Positions 19,446 through 28,507 of a DNA stretch of 64,000 nucleotides are shown one piece after another (within the stretch, counting starts at the first letter, position 1; the number at the start of each line of letters is the position of its first letter). Source of the stretch: Parashewanella hymeniacidonis (GTDB taxonomy: Bacteria > Pseudomonadota > Gammaproteobacteria > Enterobacterales > Shewanellaceae); the NCBI RefSeq assembly GCF_016900895.1, contig NZ_JAFEUN010000001.1, forward strand, positions 1 to 64,000, given 5' to 3'. Under the pieces are notes generated by a model. That model worked only from the letters and a program-made list of their open reading frames with translations. It made no database searches and was not told the origin of the DNA. Position numbers and translations under genes: made by a program.

Positions 19446-20945
19446 CTACTTGTAGAAAGAGCGTAAGTCTTCAGACAGCTGTTTTAACTCTGATGGCTCA
19501 ATGTACATCATATGGCCAGCTTGATAGTATTTCATCTCAACACGACTTGGGTCGATGCCATTGTCAGCGATTGTGTTTTCAGTCGCAAAAAATGGAGTCG
19601 CAAAGTCATAGTAACCGTTGGCGACAAAAATCTTAAACTGGCTGTTCTCACGTTGAGCCTTACCAAGGTAAGGTGCAACATTGACAAAGCTCATGCTTCT
19701 GCCGATTTTCCAATCCCACTTTCGGAAAACATCACTTGAAAGCACGGTAAAAGGACGCTCTAATTTAACGTTCAAATCGTTTGCTAAGTAGTGATTAATC
19801 GCTGCAGTATAAGCGCCATCGATACCGTAGCCTGAGGGGTCTGCATCAAAACGCTCTCCACCAGAATCGTAATCGTTGCCGATAAAACGGCTGTCTAAGC
19901 GGCCAACGGTTTTATGTTGATCTCTTAACAGCTCTTTTTCATAACGGAAAGCATTAACTCTTAGGTTCAAAGCATTTAGATAGGATTCTTTTAGACCTGT
20001 AAAGCGAGCAAGCTCATTGAGCACTCTTTGCTTTTCGTCTGCGGACAATCGATTACCTTTAACGAGTGCGGTTGCATAGTCGTTAAGTGCAAATTGACGA
20101 GATTGCTCAATGAAAGCTTCAAGACCAAGTGCTTTATCTTCTGCTGATACTTTACCGTGATAGAAGGCTGTCGCTGCCATGGTTGGTAAAAAACCTAGAT
20201 AAGGCTGGTTGTTTCCTGGCTGATATCGAGCGTGAGTGAAGTCAAGAATGGACGAAATCAACATCACGCCATTGAGTGATACATCCGTCCAACCACCTTG
20301 AAGTTCTTGAGTTACTGCTGCTGCACGAGTTGTACCATAGCTTTCACCCGCAAGATATTTAGGAGAGTTCCAACGATTGTGCTTTGTCAGCCACTGTTGA
20401 ATAAATTGAGCTATGGATTTTGCGTCTTGCTTAACGCCCCAAAAGTCTTTGTTTTCACCTTTGCCTACTACATGGCTAACGCCGGTACCGATAGGATCAA
20501 TAAAGACTAAATCTGTTACGTCTAATAGTGAGTATTCATTTTTTACTAATTTATATGGTGCAGCCCCATCGTCTTTTGCACCAGCAGGTACTTCAACTCG
20601 TTTTGGGCCGTAGATACCAAGATGTAGCCAAATTGATGCTGAACCCGGGCCACCATTAAATACAAACGTTACCGGTCTTTTTGCTGATTTTTTTACATCT
20701 GTACGTAAATATGTGGTTGAAAACATATTTGCGACAGCTTCTTGTTTATCATTTTTTAAAAGGGTGCCGCCTGCAATGGTTTTGTAAGAAACTTTATCGC
20801 CATTAATTCGAACTGACGAAGTGCTTTTAAATACTTTTGGTTGAGCAATAGGCTTTGCTGGCTTGTCTGCAGCCAGGCTGATTGGGCTGGAAATTAAAGC
20901 TAACCCAAACGAGAGAGCTATAGCTATCGAAGTTCTGTTGTTCAT
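19446..20945 (-). CDS. S10-family serine carboxypeptidase, exported (copy 2)
   Basis: This is a 499-residue paralogue of the downstream gene with the same motifs: FNGGPGSASIWLH, AGESYGTTRAA, GNDYDSGGE, ANGYYDFATPF and AGHMMY. The triad is complete. I chose ATG 20945 because AAGGAG lies 6 bp upstream; an in-frame TTG at 20963 overlaps that site. The signal peptide ends near ISLAADK. The paralogue lacks the AG-N spacing differences seen here only in surface loops. Both probably act on peptides in the periplasm. Confidence 0.92.
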   Translation of the reverse strand: MNNRTSIAIALSFGLALISSPISLAADKPAKPIAQPKVFKSTSSVRINGDKVSYKTIAGGTLLKNDKQEAVANMFSTTYLRTDVKKSAKRPVTFVFNGGPGSASIWLHLGIYGPKRVEVPAGAKDDGAAPYKLVKNEYSLLDVTDLVFIDPIGTGVSHVVGKGENKDFWGVKQDAKSIAQFIQQWLTKHNRWNSPKYLAGESYGTTRAAAVTQELQGGWTDVSLNGVMLISSILDFTHARYQPGNNQPYLGFLPTMAATAFYHGKVSAEDKALGLEAFIEQSRQFALNDYATALVKGNRLSADEKQRVLNELARFTGLKESYLNALNLRVNAFRYEKELLRDQHKTVGRLDSRFIGNDYDSGGERFDADPSGYGIDGAYTAAINHYLANDLNVKLERPFTVLSSDVFRKWDWKIGRSMSFVNVAPYLGKAQRENSQFKIFVANGYYDFATPFFATENTIADNGIDPSRVEMKYYQAGHMMYIEPSELKQLSEDLRSFYK

Positions 20946-21134
20946 TGTATTCTCCTTTTGCAAGTAGCCTACGTTTGGCGATAAAGAATTGCAAAATGAG
21001 AATTGAAAAAATATGTAACTGAATAAACATATTTTTATATAAAAATTATATTTTGTTCATCTTCTTTTATTCGCAAAGTTAAAAAAGTAGGATATTGAGT
21101 ATCTCTTACAAACCTTTTTGTAATCAAATAATTA

Positions 21135-21863
21135 ATGCTTCAGCTTATTCATGATGGTCACTGTATTCATCGATTAGATATGAAATCTGAGATGTGTGAA
21201 AAACATGCATCTTCGGGCGAAAGAACGAAAGTCACTTGTATTCTTGCGAATAAAGAATGGAGCTCTTTAGCGAGCGTTATGAAAACAACTGAGGAAGGTG
21301 TTGCACTAAAATTTAAATTAGAAGCATTTTTGAGCATTCAACGTGCCACACACTCTGATTCGACTACACAGTGTGTATTTGCTGTCGATGCAGCTTCAGA
21401 CTCTGTCTCTTATAAAATTTATGATACGCCATTATGTGAAACTGTTTTTCTCGAACAGATCAGTACAGAGCCCCAAACATCAATGCTTGCTCAACAAGTT
21501 TTAGAGCATTTCAACCCTGATGAAAGAATAAAGTTAGCTCGGACTTTGACTAATCTTAATTTTTCAGAGATAGACTTATCTGATATCCGTATTGAACAGG
21601 CTAACGTTAAAAATTCACAAGCCGAAAAACAATCATTCGGTTCACTCCATATTAAAAGTTCTTCGGTAGAAAATTTATCACTATTAGAGTGTTCAGCTAA
21701 TGATGTTGAAGTCGTAAAAACTGATTTATACAAAATTAATTGGACGAAGCTGAAATCTAAAACACTCCTCTTTCAAGATGGTCATTTAATTGAAGCATGT
21801 TTAGAGAGATTAAATTGTGATTGCTTTGAAGTTATTAACCCTAACTGGTCGGAGTATCGCTGA
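21135..21863 (+). CDS. Hypothetical protein, likely N-terminal part of a split pentapeptide-repeat gene
   Basis: This 242-residue product is not recognised by family in its first 140 residues. From about residue 145 it takes on a periodic pattern (NFSEIDLSDIRIEQANVKNS, then LHIKSSSVENLSLLECSAND) like degenerate pentapeptide repeats. No clear ribosome binding site precedes ATG 21135 and there is no signal peptide. The next ORF continues the same kind of repeat in the -1 frame. Its frame is open from 21845, so it overlaps this end by 19 bp. A frameshift there would join them. Confidence 0.55.
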   Translation: MLQLIHDGHCIHRLDMKSEMCEKHASSGERTKVTCILANKEWSSLASVMKTTEEGVALKFKLEAFLSIQRATHSDSTTQCVFAVDAASDSVSYKIYDTPLCETVFLEQISTEPQTSMLAQQVLEHFNPDERIKLARTLTNLNFSEIDLSDIRIEQANVKNSQAEKQSFGSLHIKSSSVENLSLLECSANDVEVVKTDLYKINWTKLKSKTLLFQDGHLIEACLERLNCDCFEVINPNWSEYR

Positions 21864-21874
21864 ACTCTGCCATA

Positions 21875-22849
21875 GTGCCTCATATAACAATAGAAGGACA
21901 AAGTCATCAAGGGAAACTGAAAAGATGTTGCCTAGATGGCTCGTTAATGTCTTTTGCTTCTTTTAAAAACCTAAAGATTGAAGCTGCCAGCGCTTGTAAA
22001 GGTAAATATCTTTCTGGGAGTTTCAGCGATATTGAATGGTTTAGTAGTGATTTATCTGGAACTATGTTTAACAATTGTAAATTTAAAAATGTCGCATTCA
22101 AAAATATCAACTTTTCGGGTGCAACTTTAGTCAAATGTAGTCAGGAGAAGCTGACCTTTGAACAATGTGTCTTTAATGGTGAAGGTGGCGGAAAGCTTCA
22201 AGATATTAGCTTGAATTCATCTAAATTAAAAGAGGTTATATTTGAACATTTAGATCTTACTAAAGTAAATTTTGAAGGCGCAAATTTAGAAAGTGTAGTA
22301 TTTAAAAATTGTGTATTAAATAATTGCTCATTCAAAGGCTGTAATCTTGAAACTGTAAAATTTGAGAATACAAAGCTAGACGATGTTGAGTTTACAGGAG
22401 CTAGAAATTTAAAACTTGAGAACTTCGATAATGTAAATTGTGAATTGATCACCAGTGCTGATTCATGTTTGGATAGGTTTTTTTCGCGAAATTTTCAATC
22501 CATTGTAATAGAGCCGATTGACCAGAATGCTGTAGCGGATTGTTCAAGTTATCTTCCTCCAGTACCACCACGTTCAAGTGTTAGCTTAAAACTTTCAAGC
22601 GATATGAAATCCTCTGGAGTAAGGGATGAAGATGGAAAGCCAAAGCAGCCAAATATCACTCTTCAACGTGCTAGAACAAAGCTTGTGCATTCTGCTGAGG
22701 ATATTGAACAAACATTATCGTTAAACGAAATGGAGAAATATGTACCAATACAAAATAGGATCCGTTCAAGGAGAATTGACGAGTCAGATCAAAAGATCAT
22801 AGAAGCACTTGAACGAAACCAAGCAAGCCTTTCAGAATCAGACAAATAA
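21875..22849 (+). CDS. Pentapeptide-repeat protein with C-terminal proline motif
   Basis: The 324-residue product contains about 12 degenerate pentapeptide repeats (residues 20-180; for example FNNCKFKNVAFKNINFSGA and NFEGANLESVVFKNC), which form a right-handed quadrilateral beta helix. Residues 225-235 hold LPPVPPRSS, which fits the SH3-ligand pattern PxxPxR. The C-terminal 90 residues are charged and probably helical. The GTG start has no ribosome binding site, which supports its being the second half of a split gene. Function unknown; similar layouts occur in host-interacting proteins. Confidence 0.6.
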   Translation: MPHITIEGQSHQGKLKRCCLDGSLMSFASFKNLKIEAASACKGKYLSGSFSDIEWFSSDLSGTMFNNCKFKNVAFKNINFSGATLVKCSQEKLTFEQCVFNGEGGGKLQDISLNSSKLKEVIFEHLDLTKVNFEGANLESVVFKNCVLNNCSFKGCNLETVKFENTKLDDVEFTGARNLKLENFDNVNCELITSADSCLDRFFSRNFQSIVIEPIDQNAVADCSSYLPPVPPRSSVSLKLSSDMKSSGVRDEDGKPKQPNITLQRARTKLVHSAEDIEQTLSLNEMEKYVPIQNRIRSRRIDESDQKIIEALERNQASLSESDK

Positions 22850-22927
22850 AATAGCTAGATATAGGGCGTCATAACTCGTCATTTCGGCTATAATACCGCT
22901 CAAATTAAATCTGTTTCTATAATCCCA

Positions 22928-23389
22928 ATGAATAACAACGATATTTTGCGCCGCTTGCGTTTTGTATTTGATTATAACGACGCAAAAATTCTGGATGTTT
23001 TCGCCCACACCGGAGCGAAAATGACCAATGTCGAACTGCACCACTTATTACGTAAAGAAGACGATAAGCAATTCGTACCTTGTGTCGATCTCGTTTTATG
23101 TCGCTTTTTAGATGGCATCATTATTGAAAAGCGTGGTTTGCGTGAAGGTGCAGATTTACCAAAGCCAACAAAGCTTAATAATAATCTGATATTGAAGAAG
23201 CTTCGTATTGCTCTGGAGTTAAAAGAGCAAGACATTATTGATGTTTTATTATTAGCGGATCTCAGAGTGTCGAAAGGTGAATTAGGGGCATTTTTTAGAA
23301 ACCCTCAACACAAGAACTTCAAGCCTTGTGGTGACCAAGTGCTTCGAAACTTTATTAAAGGTCTATCTTTAAAATATCAAGGGAAGTAA
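22928..23389 (+). CDS. yehS: DUF1456 family protein (YehS-like)
   Basis: The 153-residue product consists of two related units (residues 1-70 and 83-153), each with a pattern NNxILxxLRxxxxxxDxxIxDV followed by a C-terminal half with FxPCxDxVLxxFxxGL. This duplication defines DUF1456; the function is unknown. The start is ATG 22928, with only a weak upstream purine stretch. It lies 42 bp upstream of maeA on the same strand, a pairing I recall from Shewanella. Confidence 0.9.
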   Translation: MNNNDILRRLRFVFDYNDAKILDVFAHTGAKMTNVELHHLLRKEDDKQFVPCVDLVLCRFLDGIIIEKRGLREGADLPKPTKLNNNLILKKLRIALELKEQDIIDVLLLADLRVSKGELGAFFRNPQHKNFKPCGDQVLRNFIKGLSLKYQGK

Positions 23390-23431
23390 TCTTCTCTATT
23401 AATTGCAACAGAATTAAAAAAAGGTCTGCCC

Positions 23432-25120
23432 ATGGACGATAAAAAACGCCCACTGTATCTTCCTTTTGCTGGTCCAGCGATCTTAGAAGCCCCGCTAATT
23501 AATAAGGGGACTGCATTCACTGAAGAAGAGCGTATCTTCTTCAACCTTGAAGGCTTATTACCCTCAGCGATTGAAACAATCGAAGAGCAGGTTTCTCGTG
23601 CCTACGAGCAATATAAACGCTTCGACAGTGATTTAAACAAACATATTTATTTGCGTAACATTCAAGATACCAACGAAACCTTGTTCTATCGTCTAGTACA
23701 AGAAAATATTACTGAGATGATGCCTATCATCTACACGCCAACGGTTGGTTTAGCGTGCGAACGTTTCTCAAAAAACTATCGTCGAAATCGTGGTTTATTT
23801 ATCTCGTACCCTAGTAAAGACAGAATAAGAGATATAATCAATAACTCTACCCGCCGTAAAGTTAAGGTTATTGTTGTGACAGATGGCGAACGTATTCTTG
23901 GTCTGGGTGACCAAGGTATTGGTGGTATGGGGATCCCAATTGGTAAGTTATCACTGTATACCAGTTGTGGCGGTATCAGCCCAGCTCATGCTTTACCTAT
24001 TACCCTAGACGTAGGTACAGATAACCCACAGTTATTGGAAGACCCAATGTACATGGGGTGGCGCCATCCTCGAATTAGCGGTGACCAATATAACGAATTT
24101 GTTGAAGCATTCATGGAAGCCGTTCAAGAACGTTGGCCTGATGCATTGGTACAATTTGAGGATTTTGCTCAAAAGAACGCAATGCCATTACTTGAACGAT
24201 ATAAAGATCGTTACTGTTGTTTTAATGATGATATTCAAGGAACTGCGGCCGTCACTGTTGGATCTTTACTTGCAGCGTGTAAAGCTGCGGGAACCAAGCT
24301 CAGTGAACAGCGTGTAACTTTCTTAGGTGCAGGTAGTGCTGGTTGCGGAATTGCTGAAGCGATTGTGGCCCAAATGGTATCTGAAGGAATCTCTGATGAA
24401 GATGCTCGCAGTCGAGTTTATATGGTCGATCGTTGGGGGTTATTACTTGATAACATGCCTACGCTATTACCATTCCAAGCTAAGCTTGCTCAAAAAGCTG
24501 ATAAAACATCAAGCTGGGAAGATGTCAGCGAGCACATCTCACTCATAGATGTAGTAAATAACGCCAAACCGACTGTATTGATTGGTGTTTCTGGCGCCCC
24601 AGGTTTGTTTACTGAAGAAGTGATCAAGACCATGCATAAGCATTGTGCTCGCCCGATAGTATTCCCATTATCTAATCCTACAAGTCGTGTAGAAGCGACA
24701 CCAAAAGATGTGCTTAATTGGACGAACGGTCAAGCGCTTGTAGCAACAGGTAGTCCATTTGAACCTGTTGTTGTTGGTGACAAAACGTTTGAGATTGCTC
24801 AATGTAACAACAGTTATATTTTCCCTGGTATTGGCTTAGGTGTTGTTGCTGTAAAAGCGAAGCGTGTAACAGATGCAATGCTGATGGCGTCGAGCCGTGC
24901 ATTAGCAGAGTGTTCGCCATTGGCTCAAGATGGTGAAGGCCAGTTATTACCGCCTTTAGAAGACATTCATATTGTCAGTAAAAAAATCGCAGTTGCTGTA
25001 GCACTGGCTGCGATTGCTGACGGCGTAGCGTTAGAAATGAAAGAAGAAGTTTTACTCAAATCCATTGAGAAGAACTTCTGGCGTCCTGAGTACCGTCAAT
25101 ATAAGCGTACTTCTTTCTAA
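23432..25120 (+). CDS. maeA: NAD-dependent malic enzyme
   Basis: This enzyme decarboxylates malate to pyruvate with reduction of NAD, linking the TCA cycle to pyruvate. The 562-residue product has the usual length, with [11 protein letters not shown] (substrate tyrosine), [16 protein letters not shown], the metal-binding FEDF and NDDIQGTA, and the nucleotide-binding LGAGSAGCG. Length and motifs fit the large SfcA/MaeA form rather than the MaeB fusion. It is followed by an intrinsic terminator. Confidence 0.97.
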   Translation: MDDKKRPLYLPFAGPAILEAPLINKGTAFTEEERIFFNLEGLLPSAIETIEEQVSRAYEQYKRFDSDLNKHIYLRNIQDTNETLFYRLVQENITEMMPIIYTPTVGLACERFSKNYRRNRGLFISYPSKDRIRDIINNSTRRKVKVIVVTDGERILGLGDQGIGGMGIPIGKLSLYTSCGGISPAHALPITLDVGTDNPQLLEDPMYMGWRHPRISGDQYNEFVEAFMEAVQERWPDALVQFEDFAQKNAMPLLERYKDRYCCFNDDIQGTAAVTVGSLLAACKAAGTKLSEQRVTFLGAGSAGCGIAEAIVAQMVSEGISDEDARSRVYMVDRWGLLLDNMPTLLPFQAKLAQKADKTSSWEDVSEHISLIDVVNNAKPTVLIGVSGAPGLFTEEVIKTMHKHCARPIVFPLSNPTSRVEATPKDVLNWTNGQALVATGSPFEPVVVGDKTFEIAQCNNSYIFPGIGLGVVAVKAKRVTDAMLMASSRALAECSPLAQDGEGQLLPPLEDIHIVSKKIAVAVALAAIADGVALEMKEEVLLKSIEKNFWRPEYRQYKRTSF

Positions 25121-25145
25121 GAATTGATTTTAGATAAAACGATAG

Positions 25146-25180
25146 AATCGGGTTCAATATTATCATTGACCCGATTTTTT
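25146..25180 (+). terminator. Rho-independent terminator after maeA
   Basis: AATCGGGTTCAAT (25146-25158) pairs with ATTGACCCGATT (25165-25176) with a one-base bulge and is followed by TTTTTT. Confidence 0.85.
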
Positions 25181-25196
25181 ATGAGAGTGACTTTTC

Positions 25197-26357
25197 ATGT
25201 TATCTGCTGAGCAGCTTCAACAATTGGTAGACAAAATTAAAGTTTGGGGCAAAGAATTTGGCTTTGCTCATATTGGTATTTGTGATACTGATTTATCAGC
25301 AGAAGAGCCTAAATTTCAAGCCTGGTTAGATAAAGGTTACCACGGTGAAATGGCTTATATGGCTAATCATGGCATGATGCGCGCAAGACCATATGAGCTT
25401 CATCCTGGCTGTATTCGTGTTATCAGTGCTCGAATGGATTATCTCCCCCCACAAGCAGGTTTTGCCACTAATTTAAAAGATCCAAACCTTGCTTATATTT
25501 CCAGATATGCTGGTGGACGTGATTATCACAAGCTGATGCGCAATAAGTTGAAAAAGCTCGGAGACAAAATTTCAGCAGAATTGGAGGTTCTAGGTGAAGA
25601 GTTACCTGACTATCGCCCTTTTGTGGATTCAGCCCCTATCTTAGAGAGACCACTCGCTGAAAAGGCTGGCATTGGCTGGACAGGCAAGCACTCATTAATT
25701 CTGAATAAGAGTGCGGGTAGTTGGTTTTTTTTAGGTGAGTTATTGATTAACCTGCCACTCCCTGTCGATACAGCGGTAGAAGAGGGGTGTAATACTTGTG
25801 TAGCATGTATTAAGTCTTGCCCAACCAACGCCATTGTTGAGCCTTATGTTGTTGATGGTCGGCGTTGTATTTCCTATCTGACTATTGAACATCAAGGTTC
25901 AATTCCTGAAGCGTTACGACCTTTGATGGGGAATCGTATTTATGGTTGTGATGATTGCCAGTTAGTCTGCCCAGTAAACAGCGAAGCCCCTATAACCCAA
26001 GAAACTGATTTTCATATCCGAGAGCCACTTCAACTTCCTAAGTTGCTGGATTTATTCGCATGGACAGAGGCTGAGTTTTTACAACGCATGCAGGGTAGCG
26101 CTATTCGTCGGATTGGTCATAAACTTTGGCTTAGAAATATCGCAATCGCATTGGGTAATGCTCCATATTCTGAAGAGGTTATAGAACACTTAAAACAACG
26201 GAAATCATCAGAAGAGGTTGATGATATGGTGCTTGAACATATTGATTGGGCGCTGGAGCAACAAGCTTTAAAGGGAGATAAAGGTGGTGAGAGTATCAGT
26301 CGTAAAACTGGTCGAGTGATTAAGTCGGTAGAGAAAGGATTAATAAGGGATGCTTAG
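25197..26357 (+). CDS. queG: Epoxyqueuosine reductase
   Basis: QueG makes the last step to queuosine in tRNA, using cobalamin and two [4Fe-4S] clusters. The 386-residue product has DSAPILERPLAEKAG (cobalamin pocket), two cluster motifs CNTCVACIKSCP and CDDCQLVCPVN, and a C-terminal HEAT-like extension (about residues 300-386). Those motifs are complete. It stands alone after maeA; in many genomes it neighbours nnrD-tsaE, so the position here is different. Confidence 0.96.
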   Translation: MLSAEQLQQLVDKIKVWGKEFGFAHIGICDTDLSAEEPKFQAWLDKGYHGEMAYMANHGMMRARPYELHPGCIRVISARMDYLPPQAGFATNLKDPNLAYISRYAGGRDYHKLMRNKLKKLGDKISAELEVLGEELPDYRPFVDSAPILERPLAEKAGIGWTGKHSLILNKSAGSWFFLGELLINLPLPVDTAVEEGCNTCVACIKSCPTNAIVEPYVVDGRRCISYLTIEHQGSIPEALRPLMGNRIYGCDDCQLVCPVNSEAPITQETDFHIREPLQLPKLLDLFAWTEAEFLQRMQGSAIRRIGHKLWLRNIAIALGNAPYSEEVIEHLKQRKSSEEVDDMVLEHIDWALEQQALKGDKGGESISRKTGRVIKSVEKGLIRDA

Positions 26358-26464
26358 CAAAGGCTCTGATTGGTTAAAATGCTATTAAAGATGGTTAATA
26401 TTACGTGACTAAAATTGGTGATTGGTTACTCTTAATATTACCCCCGTTTTAGTAGAACATTTAT

Positions 26465-27304
26465 ATGCTTCCTCTTCACTCCGCCTCAGAAATAAGATTT
26501 ACTTCTCATTACTCGATAAACTCTGCAGATATAAAGCAATCACATCAAGAGCTCTGTGATGGAGTAGGGCATTCTCGTGGTAGATTTAGTGAAAATAAAG
26601 AAGAACTAACTCAAGCCGTTTATCAAAAATATGCAATTAGGCAATTTATAATGGCTGGAGAGAATACAGGCTACAATTCTTATTTGTTTAAGGCTAGAAA
26701 TAAAAAGTCTACAGAAGGTGTGGCGTTAAATTTTGTGGATTTGAAAGACCAAAAAGTATCTTCAGAGCATAAAAAGCAGCTTGTAGAAAAAGAAAAAGCT
26801 TTGAGCTCAAGACTAGGCGTGCATTTTGCCGTGCAAACAATAGAGGAAATTAAACTACCTGAGACTGGAGCTCTAATATTGGTTCAAGAGCTAGCCGATG
26901 GAGATTTATTCAGATTAGATATACAAGTCGATGATCTTGGACTAGGAAATTTACTGACTCAAGTCTTAACTCTGTATTCTGAGTTGGATCGTATTCATTT
27001 TATTCATTGCCGAAACCTTCATGATTTACTTTATTTTCGAAAGCAAGGCGCTATTAAATTGTCCGCCTTTGAACATTCAATTGAAGCAGAGAATGGCGAA
27101 CTTAATTCGTTAGATCAAGTTAAACTATTAATAAAAAAAGTATGTTTTACTTCTCAAGCAGATTCTGAATTTAAACCTTGGGTCGAAAGTGATATGAGAA
27201 AAATTTTAACTGATTTGCTAAATGATAAATTTACTTCTGCGGAGGAAGCTTTAAAACAACTTCCTCCTAGAGTTTACGAAGGGTTTAAATTGACATTAAA
27301 TTGA
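26465..27304 (+). CDS. Protein-kinase-like protein lacking catalytic residues (pseudokinase)
   Basis: I see a eukaryotic-type kinase outline in this 279-residue protein. GENTGYNSYLFKARNKK (65-81) resembles the glycine loop and strand 2. VALNFVDL (86-93) sits where VAIK should be, with Asn for Lys. LVQELADGDLF (139-149) resembles the hinge. FIHCRNLHDLLYF (179-191) resembles the HRDxKxxN loop without its Asp and Asn. IKLSAFE (197-203) replaces DFG. No signal peptide or RBS is evident. The gene is isolated between queG and a CBS gene. The fold is inferred from motif order, so structure prediction is needed. Confidence 0.6.
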   Translation: MLPLHSASEIRFTSHYSINSADIKQSHQELCDGVGHSRGRFSENKEELTQAVYQKYAIRQFIMAGENTGYNSYLFKARNKKSTEGVALNFVDLKDQKVSSEHKKQLVEKEKALSSRLGVHFAVQTIEEIKLPETGALILVQELADGDLFRLDIQVDDLGLGNLLTQVLTLYSELDRIHFIHCRNLHDLLYFRKQGAIKLSAFEHSIEAENGELNSLDQVKLLIKKVCFTSQADSEFKPWVESDMRKILTDLLNDKFTSAEEALKQLPPRVYEGFKLTLN

Positions 27305-27307
27305 ATG

Positions 27308-27727
27308 TTAATATAGCTCTGCTAAATAGCTAATTAAGTCCGTACTTGTAATTATTCCAACTAACTCTCTTTCCTCATTTATCACTGGAAGCGAATGAAA
27401 GTCACCCTCTGAAAGTAATTTAGCTGCCGTTCGAATATTATCTTTAGTTGTTATTGTCTTTAAGTCCTTAGACATGACATCTGTAACGGAAAATTGCTGG
27501 TCAATAATAACGTCGGCGGTGTATTCGTTAGCTTGGCCTGTCACTAAGTTAAGCTTCATCATATCCGTGAAGCTAATAAGTCCAACAAGCTTTTTGCCAT
27601 TCAATACTGGTACATGGTGAACACTGGAGTTACACATAATGTGTCTAACGTCACTGAGGTTTTGTCCATCTTGGATTGCATGAACATCTGTAGACATGAT
27701 TTTTGAAATAGGATCATTTTTACGCAT
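27308..27727 (-). CDS. CBS-domain protein
   Basis: This 139-residue protein consists of two CBS motifs (residues 8-65 and 78-137), each with the pattern MSTDVHAI...L..VRHIM...VHHVPVLN...LVGLISFTDMMK. Paired CBS domains bind adenine nucleotides and act as sensors; stand-alone versions have no known partner here. It converges with the kinase-like gene with only 3 bp between their stops. The start ATG 27727 has AAGGAAAT upstream. Confidence 0.9.
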   Translation of the reverse strand: MRKNDPISKIMSTDVHAIQDGQNLSDVRHIMCNSSVHHVPVLNGKKLVGLISFTDMMKLNLVTGQANEYTADVIIDQQFSVTDVMSKDLKTITTKDNIRTAAKLLSEGDFHSLPVINEERELVGIITSTDLISYLAELY

Positions 27728-27925
27728 TTATCATTTCCTTTTGAGTAGAAGGTTTAAACTTTTCCTACCTCCATATTGGCACTTTTTACGGTTAATTATT
27801 TGATCAAGATCGTTTTTTTGTAAGTACAAAATAGAAAATTTTAAATCGACAATGAAGCGATTGTTCTTTGTTGGTTACAGAGTTGTTTTCTGTGAGTAAA
27901 AATTCATTTTTATTGAAGAAATGCT

Positions 27926-27952
27926 TAAAGTTAGTGATATATTTGCCGATGA
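27926..27952 (+). promoter_or_regulatory. Sigma-28 (FliA) promoter
   Basis: TAAAGTTA (27926-27933), an 11-bp spacer, and GCCGATGA (27945-27952) match the FliA consensus TAAAGTTT-N11-GCCGATAA at 14 of 16 positions. It lies 22 bp before the ATG of the YjfB-like gene. This places that gene in the late flagellar regulon. Confidence 0.85.
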
Positions 27953-27973
27953 AAGGAAAACAAAAGAAGGATA

Positions 27974-28165
27974 ATGCACATGAATGTAAATAGCAGCAAC
28001 ATTCAACCTAACGTTAGTAATGAAACGGCAAATACAAAGATGTTAGTCAAGGCAAAAGAACATCAAGAGATGCAGGGCGAAATGGCCATGCAGTTAATTG
28101 AAGCGGCGAGTATTCCGCCGCAACCTGTGGGAAATTCTGGGCATATAATAAATACTAAAGCTTAG
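27974..28165 (+). CDS. Putative motility protein, YjfB-like
   Basis: The 63-residue product has no signal peptide and a helical centre (KMLVKAKEHQEMQGEMAMQLIEAA) followed by IPPQPVGNSGHIINTKA. The closing pattern, a Pro-rich turn then G.x.IN, fits the YjfB family of putative motility proteins. RBS AAGAAGG (27964-27970) precedes ATG 27974. The FliA promoter upstream independently supports a motility link. Molecular role unknown. Confidence 0.75.
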   Translation: MHMNVNSSNIQPNVSNETANTKMLVKAKEHQEMQGEMAMQLIEAASIPPQPVGNSGHIINTKA

Positions 28166-28507
28166 TCATCAACCTGAACTCGGGATAAGCAAATCTTTTC
28201 AGCACAACTACTTATGCGTATTTCGTTGTTGTTTCAGCCCGAAATAGATTAACGATTACGAACTGAAACGCCTAAAACTACACAAAATGAGTCGAACTGC
28301 AGATTAAAATACAGCGTTTAGTTTTACTATCAAAATGTTATTGATTTACTTTCATGGGCTTAAAAAGTCATTTAGCGTTCAACTGAGTTTTTCAGGTTTA
28401 AGGTTTCTAAATGTTGACATTAAAAAAGCGCCCTGATTAATCAGGGCGCTTTTTTATTGCCAATGTTAAACCATCTCATAGGAAATGGGGAACATTCACT
28501 TTTTGAG
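28166..28507. other. 342-bp spacer with a bidirectional terminator
   Basis: Apart from the hairpin at 28422-28456 I see no gene. The left part has no clear repeat or promoter; it may be an old insertion remnant, but nothing identifies one. Confidence 0.4.
28422..28456. terminator. Bidirectional rho-independent terminator
   Basis: A self-complementary stem AAAAAAGCGCCCTGATTAAT with its mirror TCAGGGCGCTTTTTT sits between the convergent YjfB-like gene and the subtilase. It has A and T runs on both sides. Confidence 0.9.

Noticed and set aside
28166-28420. Insertion-sequence remnant between the YjfB-like gene and the subtilase
   Set aside because: The text looks like decayed non-coding DNA, but I found neither inverted ends nor a transposase fragment.
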